Program-made: the position numbers and the translations under genes
Shown here: in pieces, positions 31,906 to 43,174 of the stretch
How the letters are laid out: each line of letters begins with the position of its first letter
Numbering within the stretch: position 1 is the stretch's first letter
NCBI GenBank assembly: GCA_933228895.1
Contig: OW121852.1
Location: forward strand, 126,537,544 to 126,601,543
Direction of reading: 5' to 3'
DNA length: 64,000 nt
Source of the DNA: Platycnemis pennipes
Taxonomy: Eukaryota > Arthropoda > Insecta > Odonata > Platycnemididae
Notes under the pieces: generated by a model
Told to the model about the DNA's origin: nothing
Database searches by the model: none
Seen by the model: the letters and a program-made list of their open reading frames with translations, nothing else

Positions 31906-32773
31906 TTAGTGCACTCGTAACTGCGGTAATTTTTTTATTTGGATAATTTTCGGAATCATGCTGAAAATTATGAGCGTCTTTCAGTTCTTGAGCAAGAATG
32001 CCGGTCCTCGGGGAACCATGCATGTTCCCCATAAAAAGGCAACATTTGGGATTCCCTTCTTTCCCTTTACCCTCTACTCCTCCACCCCGAACTACATCCT
32101 ACGCCTTTACTACCCGAGGAGGGTGGCGCAAAACGGAACGTTTTATGACAATATGCAGTCTTAAAAAAAACATGCCTGCTTTGCAAATTACAACTTGTTG
32201 TTGCTCTTTGTTATCTGACTCTTTGATGCGTCAGAAATAATATTAGTGGATACTCTCCTATAAGTAACTTGGAACTGACAATATATGAAAATAGATATTT
32301 CATTTGAAGGATTACCTAAAGGGAATCATTTTCACAATATCATTCCTTATAGCTTCTTACAATTATTACAATTCAATATTCTGTTTAAAATCAGCATGAT
32401 TTCATGAGTGTTTACAAAAAGCTCTGTTGTGCGCATTATCATCTGTTTGTATTGAGTGAGATACTGGATCATTAGGTTTGAGGGATGGATTCATTTAAAC
32501 TTGAGATTACAGTGGTTTTGCATTTTTATTTCGTAATGCTCCTTACACAATGTAATGATGTCAAATTGCAATGCTCTCGACGAATAATATATTAAACAAA
32601 AATGGAAAACTGATGTTGTTTTGCATAGAATTTGCTGCGCCATCTCTTACTTATGGTTTAAAAAGAGAAAGTAATTTGAAAAGAGGATGGCAATAACCGA
32701 GAATAACTTAAATTCATTTTGATATTCTCAGTACCGATAAAATCAATTCAATAATATAAATGAAATGTCATTA

Positions 32774-33008
32774 CTTGTAAGACATTACTTGTAAGATAAT
32801 GAAAAGAACATAAATATCATTATCCCAAATGATTTCACCCTCAGAGCATCCTTGTAAGACATTACTTGTAAGATACTTAAAAGAACATAAATATCATTAT
32901 CCCAAATGATTTTCACCCTCAGAGCATCCTTGTAAGACATTACTTGTAAGATACTTAAAAGAACATAAATATCATTATCCCAAATGACTTTCACCCTCAG
33001 AGCATCCT
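32774..33008. repeat. Three-copy tandem repeat, 77-78 bp period
   Basis: Units start at 32,774, 32,851 and 32,929 with CTTGTAAGACATTACTTGTA and end in TTTCACCCTCAGAGCATC. Differences are a few single bases and 1-bp length changes. It lies inside the 5.6-kb element, outside its arms. A minus frame reads repeated VMSYKDALRV, but this just follows from the repeat. Confidence 0.95.
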
Positions 33009-33509
33009 TAGTTTTAACTCACCGTGTCCTCTTCAGGTAGTTGACAAATTACTGAAAGCACAAACCATGTTTATATTTGGGAATGGTTTAGAAGGCGAAA
33101 AAACAGTTAGAGGAGATGGGTTGTTCGTACGTGTACCGATGCACTCCTTGAGAGAGAGATAAGGGTGAGAAGAGGTCTGTTTGCGGCAATGAAGGGAAAA
33201 ACCCAAGAAGGGAATACCCGGAGAAAATGAAAGGAGGGTGGAGGGTCGGTAGAGGAAGTTAGGTCGGCGGTGTTCAAACGAGGGATTAGCAAGGGTGGGT
33301 AAGGGAGTGGTTAAGGAAAGGGTGGTTGGTAGCGGGCTCCAGACAATGCGATCGCCTTTTCACTACCCTTTCCTTAACCACTCACCCATCCCCACGAATT
33401 CGTCACTACAACACCTTTGACTAAACTTTCTTTGCCGATTGTTCGTTTCAAGCAAAATTCTTAGTCCTCGGACAAATCGTAACCATCATCTCAATTTGAT
33501 TCTATGCTT

Positions 33510-34500
33510 CTTCTTTGTCTTCTATTAGTAATAGTTCTCGTAATCCCTTCGGAAGGCTCCTATGAGTCTTCGCAGTCAATGATATGGTGGAGGAAAGCAA
33601 CGGATAAAACGTGATCAAGTCTTTTGAATAGGTCCTCAATGGTGGCCGTCCTGGAGTGTTTCCGCGTGAATCTTTCTCGAAATTTCATGGCGTCCTTATT
33701 GCGGGCCTCCATCGCCTCTTCGGATAGCTGGCCTAAGGGAAGAATTTCCCCTTTCGAAAAAGTCGCGCCATGTATGAGTACTTCATGGACCGTGGTCGGC
33801 ATATAGAACAATGAATAACATACCGAAATCCAATTTTATAAATCGTCAATCTGTCTTTGCAAATAATTATTTTTTGTCTTGGCAATTTCCTTCGTCTCTT
33901 TGAGCCACTGAAGACGAATGGGCCAGCAAAATATAAAGGACGACGACAACGGATTTGCCCAGATAATCACAGTTAAAACAGGGAAAGTATTAATATTGCC
34001 CGTTTGTTCTATATGCGGATTAGCCAAAGATAAAATATATACGCTTGAATCTCTTACCTGAAGAATCATTTACCAAAGTAAAAGGCACTAGGGATCTCAT
34101 GAATAAAAATTCATCTAACGCATCTGCTCGTTCCCACAGTTGTTTATATTGGGCGTGGCCCGAACTTCCATCAAATCCGTACTTGCATATTAAAGTGCAG
34201 TTAACTTCATCGCTGGAGGTTTGCGCTGTAGATTCACACTACAGTACCCGTGAGACCGTGTGATAGAATAAATATTGAAGATTCACTTCGCACGTGTTTT
34301 CCGTTATACTTATTCCATCGGGGTAATCCGCATCGGGGATACAACTCGTGTCCATGACTAAGAACGGAGCTTGTAAGTGTATTATACTGACTATAAGTCA
34401 GCCCCCTAGTGATCAGTAAGGACAAAACCTCCTCAGGTGACATCTCCGTCACCACATCATATCTTTTCCTACATTTGAAAGCACTCTCCTTGCCCTACTA
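33510..34500 (-). pseudogene. RAG1/Transib/Chapaev-like transposase remnant
   Basis: Minus-strand blocks in order: KCRKRYDVVTEMSPEEVLSL and LITRGLTYSQYNTLTSSVLS (34,455-34,300); CKYGFDGSSGHAQYKQ with LDEFLFMRSLVPFTLV (34,200-34,070); IIWANPLSSSFIFCWPIRLQ then WLKETKEIAK (33,970-33,870); YMPTTVHEVLIHG, LPLGQLSEEAMEARNKDAMK, FRERFTRKHSRTATIEDLF (33,811-33,600); and LPKGLRELLLIEDK (about 33,550). The last Glu-rich block has the spacing of the RAG1 catalytic Glu region, and FDGSSG that of its first catalytic Asp. The middle, where the second Asp should lie, is missing: block 3 runs straight into block 4. This is an internally deleted, frameshifted gene. Family assignment comes from motif memory and needs a profile search. 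Confidence 0.65.
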
Positions 34501-34614
34501 AGAGTGGTTGTGATTGAAAATTATTCCGAAAATTATTCAAATAACAAATTTACCTCAGTTAAGAGTGAACTGAATGGAGTGCACTGAAGAACATGTGGAC
34601 ACTACAAACTGATC

Positions 34615-36083
34615 CATTGTTTCGAACCGAGATCCTCGAAAAATCTTCAGTATAGAATCTTTATAAATCAGTGACAGCATGCAAAGCCTGAAAAAGTTAA
34701 ATTCGTGGAGTTATTGTCCACACAACATGAACAATCCAACGGAGTCTCGGTATTTCCAGGTCCCGCTGCGCGGAGCCGGGCCGCGACGCGCGATCGAAAA
34801 ATCGAGTTTATTCTCGGCGTCGCAAACTTTTTTCAAATATTTTTACGGAATAACCTAGAAATATCTTCAATTTATACTCTGATGAAGTATCCCAGAGACC
34901 ATTTTCCGAATAAGGATTATATTGTCTACTTTATGTAAAATTTTGTCTAAAAAAAGGGTCCGCCATTTTGTGACGTAATGGCACTAAAATATTGGCAAAA
35001 ATGTCTGAAACTTATGCATAGTATAGGCAAAGTACCCTGTTCACAATTGGTATTGTTTTTTATTTCATAAAAATCCTTTAATTACTCCTATATCTGCTCA
35101 ACTTTTAAGATTTTCGAAGAAAAATGAGAGCGGGCGCTTTTTTCGAAATTTGGTCGTGTTTGAGCCTCTGTATCTAAGTAACGGGTAATACCTATGAAAA
35201 ATGACTTACCATTCTATAATCAGCAATCATTTGTGTGTGTATGTCCCAAATTTCAAGACGTTATCTCATAAAAAGCAGTTTTGGACTTTTGTCCGGCAAA
35301 ATGCGATTTGGCCCCACTGTGCGCTGGTATTTTATCAGTTTCCAAGCAACGTCCTTGGTTCGAAACTCTCTCCCACCCGAACATTTCGCCCGATTACCCG
35401 AACATTTCGGTAGATACTTATAATGATAATTATATGATTGCAAAGCTTAAGTTCTTTTTTCTCTTGCGATTAGTTTTCCAAAAAAGCACAGCGCTGGAAA
35501 ATCACGGCACCAGGCAAATTAGAACAAATGTTCTACGTGCGTCGGGACTGCGTGGCCAAAGACACGGAAATTAAAAATCACGATATCACTTCATGCTCTT
35601 CCGTTAATTTCGTAATCAAAAAACGACAGGGCGTGCGGACGTATTTCCGCCACGTACTAATTACGTAATTAAGGTAAATAACGTAATTAACTATTTAACG
35701 TTCTAGTTACGAAATTTGCTAAAATTACGTAATTAGTACGTAAAATAGTTAAAATGCATCCCGGGTAAACAGATTAAAAATATGTAAAACCAGGGACAGT
35801 CGTACAACGAAACTGCGATGAAAAAAAATTGGTGACGGAAAGTCACGAACCAGGGACGTCGACTTTGTGAAGCGAGTACTTTACCCCTAACCCAAACTGC
35901 ACTGATTGAACATGGCTAATTATTGGCTTTATATTGGCAATACAATATTTCAAACTCGTTTTTTGACGAAGTTTCTGGATATATAACCCTATATGGGGGG
36001 TGATTCGTGAATAACTAATCAAGGACTTCCTGCCTAGCAAATTTCGTCAAAATCCCTGACCCGATACTCGGACACTCCCCTTG
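34615..36083 (-). repeat. Right terminal inverted repeat (~1.47 kb)
   Basis: Reverse complement of the left arm. The arm-specific block is 35,323-35,395 and contains CCTTGGTTCGAAACTC, another B-box-like sequence. The repeated frame (34,705-34,938, plus) is identical to the left-arm one. Confidence 0.9.
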
Positions 36084-36650
36084 TTAGACATACATTTGTC
36101 CGGGAATATATCAGAGAAGAGCCTCAACTTACGTATCATCATTTAGATCCGATATCGTACTGTCTTGGCAGTGATCAAAACAGCACATTTTGAGAAATAT
36201 ATCTCTACGCATAGCATTACAAATTAGGTCATTGTGATTTTCTCTTTTTGGTTCCCAAAACTATCTTTTAGAAGGCGCTTTGTTGTATTCAAACAAGGGC
36301 AATGTAGTAATGAAAGTTTTCATCTCTTCTATGCATATATTTGGGTGTGGACATTTTTTTTTGACGGGCGTATCTATTTGATTCGGCACAAAGAAAATGA
36401 ACCATATTGCCGTCAATGATTGATTCAAATAATTCTACTGGAATCAAATCGCATTCTTTGGTATATTCTGGATGAAGAAAAAAAGGGATAGTTTTCTGCA
36501 GTTCCACTGTATTCCATTCCCGATGGACCAATGTTTTATTTCTCTTCTTCGCCATGAACATACTTTTTGTGACCACCTTGTGATCTGGGATAGCTGTCGT
36601 CGTTGATGCTTTGGACCACGGGCGGTCAACTCAATGAAAAAATAGTTTGA
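36084..36650 (-). pseudogene. piggyBac transposase, N-terminal half of the domain
   Basis: 36,576-36,289 encodes PFFLHPEYTKECDLIPVELF then ESIIDGNMVHFLCAESNRYA, matching the opening of the piggyBac transposase domain (PEY-----L-PVELFE--FD-E----I---TNRYA). After a gap with stops, MLCVEIYFSKCAVLITAKTV and a MMIRKLRLFSDIFPDK segment (about 36,230-36,090) match the M-R-RF--I---LHF-DN...K-RPL block. The frame runs into the inserted element at 36,083 and resumes at 30,445. Confidence 0.82.
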
Positions 36651-36699
36651 CAAGATTTGGAGGTGAAACTCAAAACGTGACGTGTCGACACATAGCACA

Positions 36700-39370
36700 T
36701 CTTAGAATGCCTACCGTAACTAGCTGAGATTTTAAAGGCAATTTCAGCCATGGAGCACGCAGTTCCACATACAACCGCTAGATGGCAGAACTTGTACAGA
36801 TTCATCATTCCTTCTTTACTATAACATATATTCTTGATACTATTAAGTCCGTTAATTTTTTCGTTTTAATCAAGTTTTCGGCGTTAAGTACAGAAACCCT
36901 GAATGGGAAACAGTGCATGATTGATTAAATAAGGAAAAAGTCCAAGCTCAACTTGCTAATTTCGCATACATACGGCTAATTACTAATTGAGAAGCCACAC
37001 TTATCACTAAATTCTTGGCAGTTTGCACTAAGTTTACTATTCCAAGACCGTTCTACTTCATACACGAAGTAAATACTGCATTGTCTTCATCGATGGAAAT
37101 TAAATATCGCCACCAGATGTATATGACAAGGCGCAAACTCTGAAAATAAATACGTGGACAGGAATTCATATTCAAAAGAAATAGAAATTTGTACCTTTTG
37201 TACAAGAAGAAGTTTATTTGATTGGCAAAAATTACAAATACACCAGTGAACATCTATTGGTCAAATCACGATTTGACCAATCGTCATTTTTCAAGATAGA
37301 GGTAACAAAATATAAATAAGCCATTTTTATTCAGTAACCCATCTGCAGCCTCCATTACAAAAACCTGCCTGTTATGTAAACGATTAATTGTCAGAAACAG
37401 AAATAATTTTTCATTAAGATCTGCACAAGTCCCACAAAATATCAATGATACAGCAAGTGACTCACTTACAACAGATTTGATTTAATAAAAAATGTTACCA
37501 TAGCTAACAGTGAATTCACATCAACTGCATGCTAGTTAATTCAACAACATAAAAGGCATTAAAATTAATATTTAACTGTAATAACATCTATTCCAATTAA
37601 ACATGGAGGGGCACAGAATGGCTCAATGGCACAGAATTCTCAATTGACATAAAGGCATAGTGATCCTTCATCAATGACAGGTTCATAACAATGGACATAA
37701 ACAAATAAGTTACGTATCTACACTACCAGGCCAATATGCCTTGAAACTACAGAAATTTGGATGAATTGCTATGAAATCCAGGAAAAATTTGCATTAAAAT
37801 ATATCAGGACCGAAGTTAATTAATGCCCTGAGCTTGCCATCATTTAGGATTAATAACACAGATGCACACACTAGCACAGGTGCACAAACTTCAGTGATGA
37901 GGTCCACATCACAATGAAAACAGGTTAAACACAGCTTTGATAAAACTCAAGCATAAACTCATTTCTGCAGAGCAATCAGCTCTGACAAAACAATGTTTTG
38001 ATTTGAGGACCATACATTTCCTAACCCCCGATAACTAATAAATTGTAATGAATCATAATTTTTAGCCTCGATAGGAATATCCCTTGAAGTTATTCAAACA
38101 GGCAACCCCACAAAACAAGCCCATTTACAAACACCGTGTAGGATATAATCAATTAATACTAATAGCACATAAGTTTACAATACCAATACTGATACAAAAG
38201 TATACATTTTGAAAAAAAAGCTATTTCCCAGGTCATTATAGAGCAATTACGACATAACCAACCAAATAACTAAATCAGACAAGGATGGGAACTAAATTTT
38301 CCAAGGACATGTGAAACCTTCAACGACAGGAGTTTGAATACATCGTCAAGGAGGTGAATCCTACCCTTAAAAAATGTTGTCTTGCAACGAGGTTCAGTAA
38401 TAAAGAGTTTAGGAACATAATTAATGTAATTTAAATGAGGATACTTAGGAAAATTTCTTTAACACAGTCCAGGTGAACTGTGGTTCGAACACACACCCCT
38501 AAGAGCTAAGGAAGTCACTCGGGTCATCAGAACGTTATTAATAGTAGTGTATTGCTCCCCAAATACAATTAAGTGCTTCACAAAAAAATACCTGGATAAT
38601 ACAATTGGAGGACGAAGGTAGAAAGCAGCAGACTTACACATTATGATGAGTGAAACAGGCAAAACTTTTACGAACATGCGATGTATGTCGAAATGTTTCC
38701 TTGGCACTTACGACCAGCAAGAAGACATCAGGGACAATCCATTGCCTAGAAACTCGTGAGTGGCGAAGGAAAGCCAACCTATGTATGTCCACAAACACTT
38801 TACACAGACCACCTCCACAAAGCAACTAAGATCATTGCTATAATGTTGTTGTTTATGTCACTCGCCTTATTAACGTTAACCTTTAGCTGGCAAGTATTTA
38901 CAAGGTCATGAGACAGTAGCGAGATTTAGTCGAAAAAACTTCGTCAAAATGACGGTTATTTGAAAGTTAACATTAGCTTTTCAGCACATCAGCAATCGCT
39001 TCCACACTTTCACTATGCCAAACGGGGCATAAATCGTGCTAACTACGTTTAAACAAACTGACCATAACAAGATATGAATTCAGAATTAACAAAGCACACG
39101 TCACATAAACATTCTTGATACACTTTCTCCTACAGTAAACGACAACAACACAATCAGGAACTAAAACACCACGAATAACACACAACCATCTTGCTCTGCG
39201 TGTTGACTAATGCGTTGCTACATATTTGAATGCCAACGTTCGCTTCCCCAACCAATTACAGACGAGCTACAAAAAATGTAAAAAATAAAAAAATAGTTCC
39301 GATTCCGGTAGGGAAAAAAAAATATTTAAAAAATAAAAAAGTAGTTCCGACTTCCGGTAGGCGATTTAAG
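36700..39370 (-). other. Non-coding stretch within piggyBac; intron or further insertion
   Basis: It separates the acidic N-terminal block from the transposase domain. Minus-strand features: a tRNA-like B box TGTTCGAACCACAG (about 38,475-38,490), many stops, and no coding blocks. 39,285-39,360 contains two copies of an AAAAATAAAAA...TAGTTCCG...CCGGTAGG unit. Whether it is an intron, a decayed insertion or captured transcript sequence cannot be decided here. Confidence 0.5.
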
Positions 39371-39640
39371 ATGGCTCAGAACGCAGTCAATGGTTTGCCC
39401 GGGAAGATTAACGGGGGTGCTTTGGACAGTACAACTTCCGCAGGGCACCGGAGCTGTCAGCCACTTAGATTATCAAACAAACTATCATCATTCTCATCGG
39501 CTAAGCCTTCGTCCGTGAGGTCATTTACATCTGGAGGCTCAATGTACATTTTGTCAACATCCTCATACTCCAAAATGTCAAGAACTACTAGCAATGTCAA
39601 GTCTCTACAAAAATATAAACTTATCTAATTAAAAATAAGG
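39370..39640 (-). pseudogene. piggyBac transposase, N-terminal acidic region
   Basis: The minus strand reads VLDILEYEDVDKMYIEPPDV, NDLTDEGLADENDDSLFDNL, then SG-stop-QLRCPAEVVLS. Acidic N-termini ending in a DNLSG-QL-APAE-like block are common in PGBD-type piggyBac proteins. An acceptor-like TTTATATTTTTGTAG precedes it (39,612-39,626). One in-frame stop is present. The open frame on the opposite strand (39,230-39,628) is an antisense shadow. Confidence 0.7.
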
Positions 39641-40461
39641 TTGAAACTTACACAAGTATATAGATTCATCCAAATTAGGACAGATTATATTTTCATATGC
39701 AGAAAAATATAAGAAAATAGTGACCCCCGATTTTCAAAACAGTTGACCCCGTAAGCGCCTAGCGTGACCATATGGTCACACCTGTGAAAAACTACTTATA
39801 AATTATCTTCTATAGCAAACACAAATAAAATAATATATAAATACATTAAAATGAACCTAAATATGCTAATATTATTAAACAAAATACATACATTTGCAAT
39901 AGTATTAACAGTAAGACCATATTTACACAAGACGAAAATCCCTTAGGAGGAGCTTCAAGGGCACGAGAAAGATCTCACTGTCTTTACAGCACCAAAAGTT
40001 ATGATAGTGGTCTGAAAACTGCCTATCATGCTTCCAAATACCCTTCGCTACAATGTAAAAGCGTATACGCAAGACAGCGGCCCTGCGACATTTTACTGTT
40101 TCGTGATTAAAAATTGACTTCTTACCGTAACCATATGGTCACGCTCGGCGTTAAAGGGTTAAAAGTATTCCTTTATTAAAACTCCACATTACGTCCTTCT
40201 AAAATAAAGGTTTTTAGCATGAGACATTTGCTATAAGGGTGACCGGATTTGGATTGAAATAAAGAATAAGCACAATTATACTTAACATGCTATGGCATTA
40301 CTTTAAAAAATAAATAAAAGATACTCATTCTATAAATTCTCGTCTTGTTAATGCAGTATCCAAGCGATAGCATTTCATCGTTGAATCACCACCTAGTAAG
40401 TATTTACTAATGCTGTTATTATTTGGACATGCATAAGAGTGATTTAAGATTAATAGTAGAA

Positions 40462-40535
40462 GTAAGAACTTTGGTGATCTTCAACCCCTGCCACACATCC
40501 TCGCGGTGGCATACATGATATCGTGTAGATGTAGA
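40462..40535 (+). mobile_element. LINE family A orphan 3' end
   Basis: TTTGGTGATCTTCAACCCCT, CCACACATCCTCGCGGTGGC, ending GTGTAGATGTAGATA. Confidence 0.75.
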
Positions 40536-40654
40536 TATAGAAGAGGAATCACAATTGTCTCATGAACTCCTACGTCAGATTTTGTAACAACCATCTTTTA
40601 ACGTCTCTATTTAAGGTTGGCATTTTATTAATCAGCTGTATTAATTTTGGTTTT

Positions 40655-41090
40655 TTATTCTACCAAAAAGGTAGCTACTTACAGCTGGAAATACAAGCTT
40701 AGAAGTAAGGAAGCAATTCATCAGAACACATCTGGAGCATGTTTCTTTACGGCAGTGAGGCATGGACGATGACAGCAGCGGAGAAGTAAAGGGTGGAAAC
40801 ATTCGAAATGATATGCTTCCGAAGAATTGTGAAGATCAAATGGATCGACCGAGTAAGTAACCGGTAAGTCCTAAGAAGAGTGGGAGAAAAGAAAAGTCTT
40901 CTGAATATCCTAAGAAGAACTTAATCGGCCATATCTTAAGTCATGAAATAAATCGTCAAAGGATAAGTTAACGGCAAGAATAGCAGAGGAAGGCCTCGTC
41001 TGAGATACATGGAGTAAGTGTTGAATGATGTGAAAGAAAAGAAATACGAAAATATGAAGAGATTAGAAGATGGTGAAGAATTGGGAACAT
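40655..41090 (+). pseudogene. LINE family B, RT C-terminal end
   Basis: CTACTTACAGCTGGAAATAC (LLTAGNT), GTTTCTTTACGGCAGTGAGG (FLYGSEA), GATCAAATGGATCGACCGAG (IKWIDRV) and AGGCCTCGTCTGAGATACAT (RPRLRYM), with several frame breaks. It lacks the final GATGATGATG tail. Confidence 0.8.
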
Positions 41091-41129
41091 GAACTATTTC
41101 TTACATCTCTTTGAATGAGTTATTTATCA

Positions 41130-41770
41130 GTTAAAATGTACGAGGCGAAAATTTCGCTGAAGAATCAAGTTTTGTTAAAAAGAAATTTCTCTTTAAAAAG
41201 TGTGCGTTTTTGGCTGTAGAAAAACACTACGTCACCGCATTACGTCACGACACGGTATCACTATGGGAGTTGTTTATCTTTTGTGCGTGAAGGTGAGTTG
41301 TTTAATGAATATTTGACGAAAACGTTAGCATATATCTCAATTTTTTAATGCAATAAGCTGATATATTTATATTTTTAATTAAATAATGTAGATCGTAATG
41401 AGAAATATGTCCTTAAAATACATATAATACCCAGTTATATTATCCTTTTTGTTTTCACTCCACGAATCTCTGCAACAACCTTTTTTCAAGAGGGATGCCA
41501 CCATGAGGGAGTCAACCTAATTGCGCTTTTCTATAATCCCTTTACGGTTATTTTTTCAGTCAAGGAACGGCTAAAAACCTCAAAATAATATATTTGCTTC
41601 ATTTCATTCCAAAATTAACGTATTTACCTAGCTATACCGGAACCTAAACCGTGCATTGACGTCAAAAGGCGTTTCAGGGAATTTTTTTCAGTTAATTTTT
41701 CGGAAACTTTTGATGAAATTCAATAATCTTTGTGGCTAGCAATAAAATGTTGGATTATATATTTAAATTT
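41130..41770 (+). repeat. Interspersed repeat F, copy 2
   Basis: First of two tandemly arranged copies. Blocks: GGCGAAAATTTCGCTGAAGA, CGCATTACGTCACGACACGG, CAATAAGCTGATATATTTAT, GGGATGCCACCATGAGGG, GTGCATTGACGTCAAAAGGC. It has a full-length block pattern including a part (41,200-41,330) that is shortened in copy 1. Confidence 0.8.
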
Positions 41771-41864
41771 GTGAGAAAACCTCATTATAAGTACTTACAT
41801 CATCAACACACGAGACTATTTTTTTATAACTAGCACTATTTTTTATAATTATTTGAATGTGAAG

Positions 41865-42530
41865 TTTATTAGCTAAAATGTGCTTGGCGAAATTTTTGCT
41901 GAAGTATTAGGTTGCGTAACAAAGATTTGAAAATTGTACCTTTTCGGCAGCTTAAAAACACGACGTCATCGCATGACGTCACGGCACGGTATTACTATGG
42001 GCGTTGTTTATCTGTTTATGCGTGGAGGTAAGTTGTTAAATGAATACTTGGCGATAACGTATGTACTTATCTCATTTGTTTAATACAATAAACGATTGTA
42101 TTTCGAATTTTTATTTACGTAGTATGGATGGTAACGAGCAAATCGTCCATTAATTATACAATGCCTGTTTAGAGCCCAAGAATTTCTACTACGTCTATGC
42201 AACGCTGGTTTTTTAAGAAGAACGCCGCCATAAGGGAGTCAACCAAAGGAAATTGTCGGAATGTGCTTTTTTAAGTATTTTATCAGTCATCGTTTCGTTC
42301 GAGAAACGGCTAAAAACCTCAGAAAAATACATTCACTTCGTTTTCTTTTAAAAATAAATGTGTATCTCCGTAGCAATATGGAACCTATACCGTGCTGTGA
42401 CGTCAGAAGACATTTTAGGTCAAGTAACTTTCGTCAATTTCCGGGAACATTTTAAATTCATTTAATAATTTGTGTGGTGGGCGTAGAAAAATTTGGCTTA
42501 TATATTTCAATTGATGAGAAAATTTCGCAT
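41865..42530 (+). repeat. Interspersed repeat F, copy 3
   Basis: GCATGACGTCACGGCACGGT, ACTATGGGCGTTGTTTATCT, AGAACGCCGCCATAAGGG, CATTCACTTCGTTTTCTTTT, CGTGCTGTGACGTCAGAAGA. It starts about 735 bp after the start of copy 2, in the same orientation. CRE-like TGACGTCA sites sit in the same two places in each copy. Confidence 0.8.
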
Positions 42531-42689
42531 CAAGCACATCATTAATCTTCGAGAAACAAATTTCATGCATATTCCCCATTGCTGATTGATAATCATGATG
42601 TTGGATTTTGAAAACTTTTTCTAAAGAATGGTATTAATATTTAAGGAACATCTATATTGGTGCTGTGATGGGAGAGATGTCATCAGGGT

Positions 42690-43080
42690 TGCCCTTTCTT
42701 TTTGAACCCAGCGCCGTCCGCTGCCGCGGGGCAACGCACTGAGAGGAATGAATATCGATTTCCCGGCTTCGCTGCACCCCGCACCACCAACACCCTGCAG
42801 TCCTGCCGCAATTCCACTCCACCACCATAACCACCTCTTGGAGCGGAAGACGGAAGAGAGACAAAAGAGAGCAGCCAATCCGCGATCGGGCCAAACCCCT
42901 CTCGAAACACTGGCCAGCCAAACACATCAATTACTTCCGCTCGCGGTGGAAAATCGAGATAATAGCTCCAGCTGTTCAAGATCTGTTCTTCGGAGAAGTC
43001 AAATATTTACGCTAGGGCTCCACTCCTTTAATCCGATCAGACGGCCAAGGCGTCGAGTGAAATTAAAGGAGGTGTCTCAG
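42690..43080. other. GC-rich, CpG-containing segment
   Basis: Richer in GC and CpG than its surroundings (GCCGTCCGCTGCCGCGGGGC at 42,712; TCCGCGATCGGGCCAAACCC at 42,880). Overlapping open frames on both strands follow from this composition. It could be an unmethylated promoter-type region or a transposon end; no motif decides. Confidence 0.35.
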
Positions 43081-43174
43081 AACGAAAAACGTGCATATTT
43101 CCCATTGCAGAACTTTAAAAACGTGAAGGTCAAATTACTATCGTGGTTATTGTTAATAATTATAGTGGAATTCG

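Larger units (their letters stand above)
30446..36083 (-). mobile_element. DNA transposon with ~1.46-kb terminal inverted repeats, RAG1-like transposase remnant
   Basis: The ends CAAGGGGAGTGTCCGAGTAT (30,446) and its reverse complement (ending 36,083) are flanked by TTA on both sides (30,443-30,445; 36,084-36,086), inside the piggyBac coding region. The arms, 30,446-31,905 and 34,615-36,083, are nearly identical by eye except for one replaced block. The interior has a minus-strand transposase remnant whose motifs resemble RAG1/Transib-type DDE enzymes. The 3-bp TWA-type duplication would suit a Chapaev3-like (CMC) element better than a Transib element, which makes 5-bp duplications. Near-identity of the arms suggests a fairly recent insertion or arm homogenisation. 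Confidence 0.85.
28907..40158 (-). mobile_element. piggyBac-family DNA transposon, broken and interrupted
   Basis: Both ends are clear. TTAA (28,903-28,906) is followed by CCCTTTAACGCCGAG, and CTCGGCGTTAAAGGG is followed by TTAA (40,159-40,162), giving 15-bp inverted ends and the TTAA duplication diagnostic of piggyBac. The palindrome GTGACCATATGGTCAC lies subterminally at 29,036 and 39,764, with a variant at 40,127. The transposase is on the minus strand in three separated blocks. A younger 5.6-kb element (30,446-36,083) splits it. Without that insertion the element would be about 5.6 kb, still long for piggyBac because of an unexplained 2.6-kb non-coding stretch (about 36,700-39,370). Confidence 0.93.

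Noticed and set aside
32774..33008. CRISPR-like array
   Set aside because: Units are contiguous tandem copies with no unique spacers, in eukaryotic transposon DNA.
31580..34938. Identical 77-codon frames in both arms of the 5.6-kb element, considered as a duplicated gene
   Set aside because: The identity follows from the inverted repeat arms. No domain is seen, and the frame includes repeat motif sequence.
37300..39200. Host gene 3' UTR on the minus strand (GAATAAAA near 37,330)
   Set aside because: No coding exon or splice structure was found next to it, and it lies inside the piggyBac ends. Left as undetermined non-coding sequence.
39230..39628. 132-codon open frame on the plus strand within the piggyBac element
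   Set aside because: The opposite strand reads the acidic piggyBac N-terminal region (LEYEDVDKMYIEPPDV...SLFDNLSG), so this frame is an antisense shadow.
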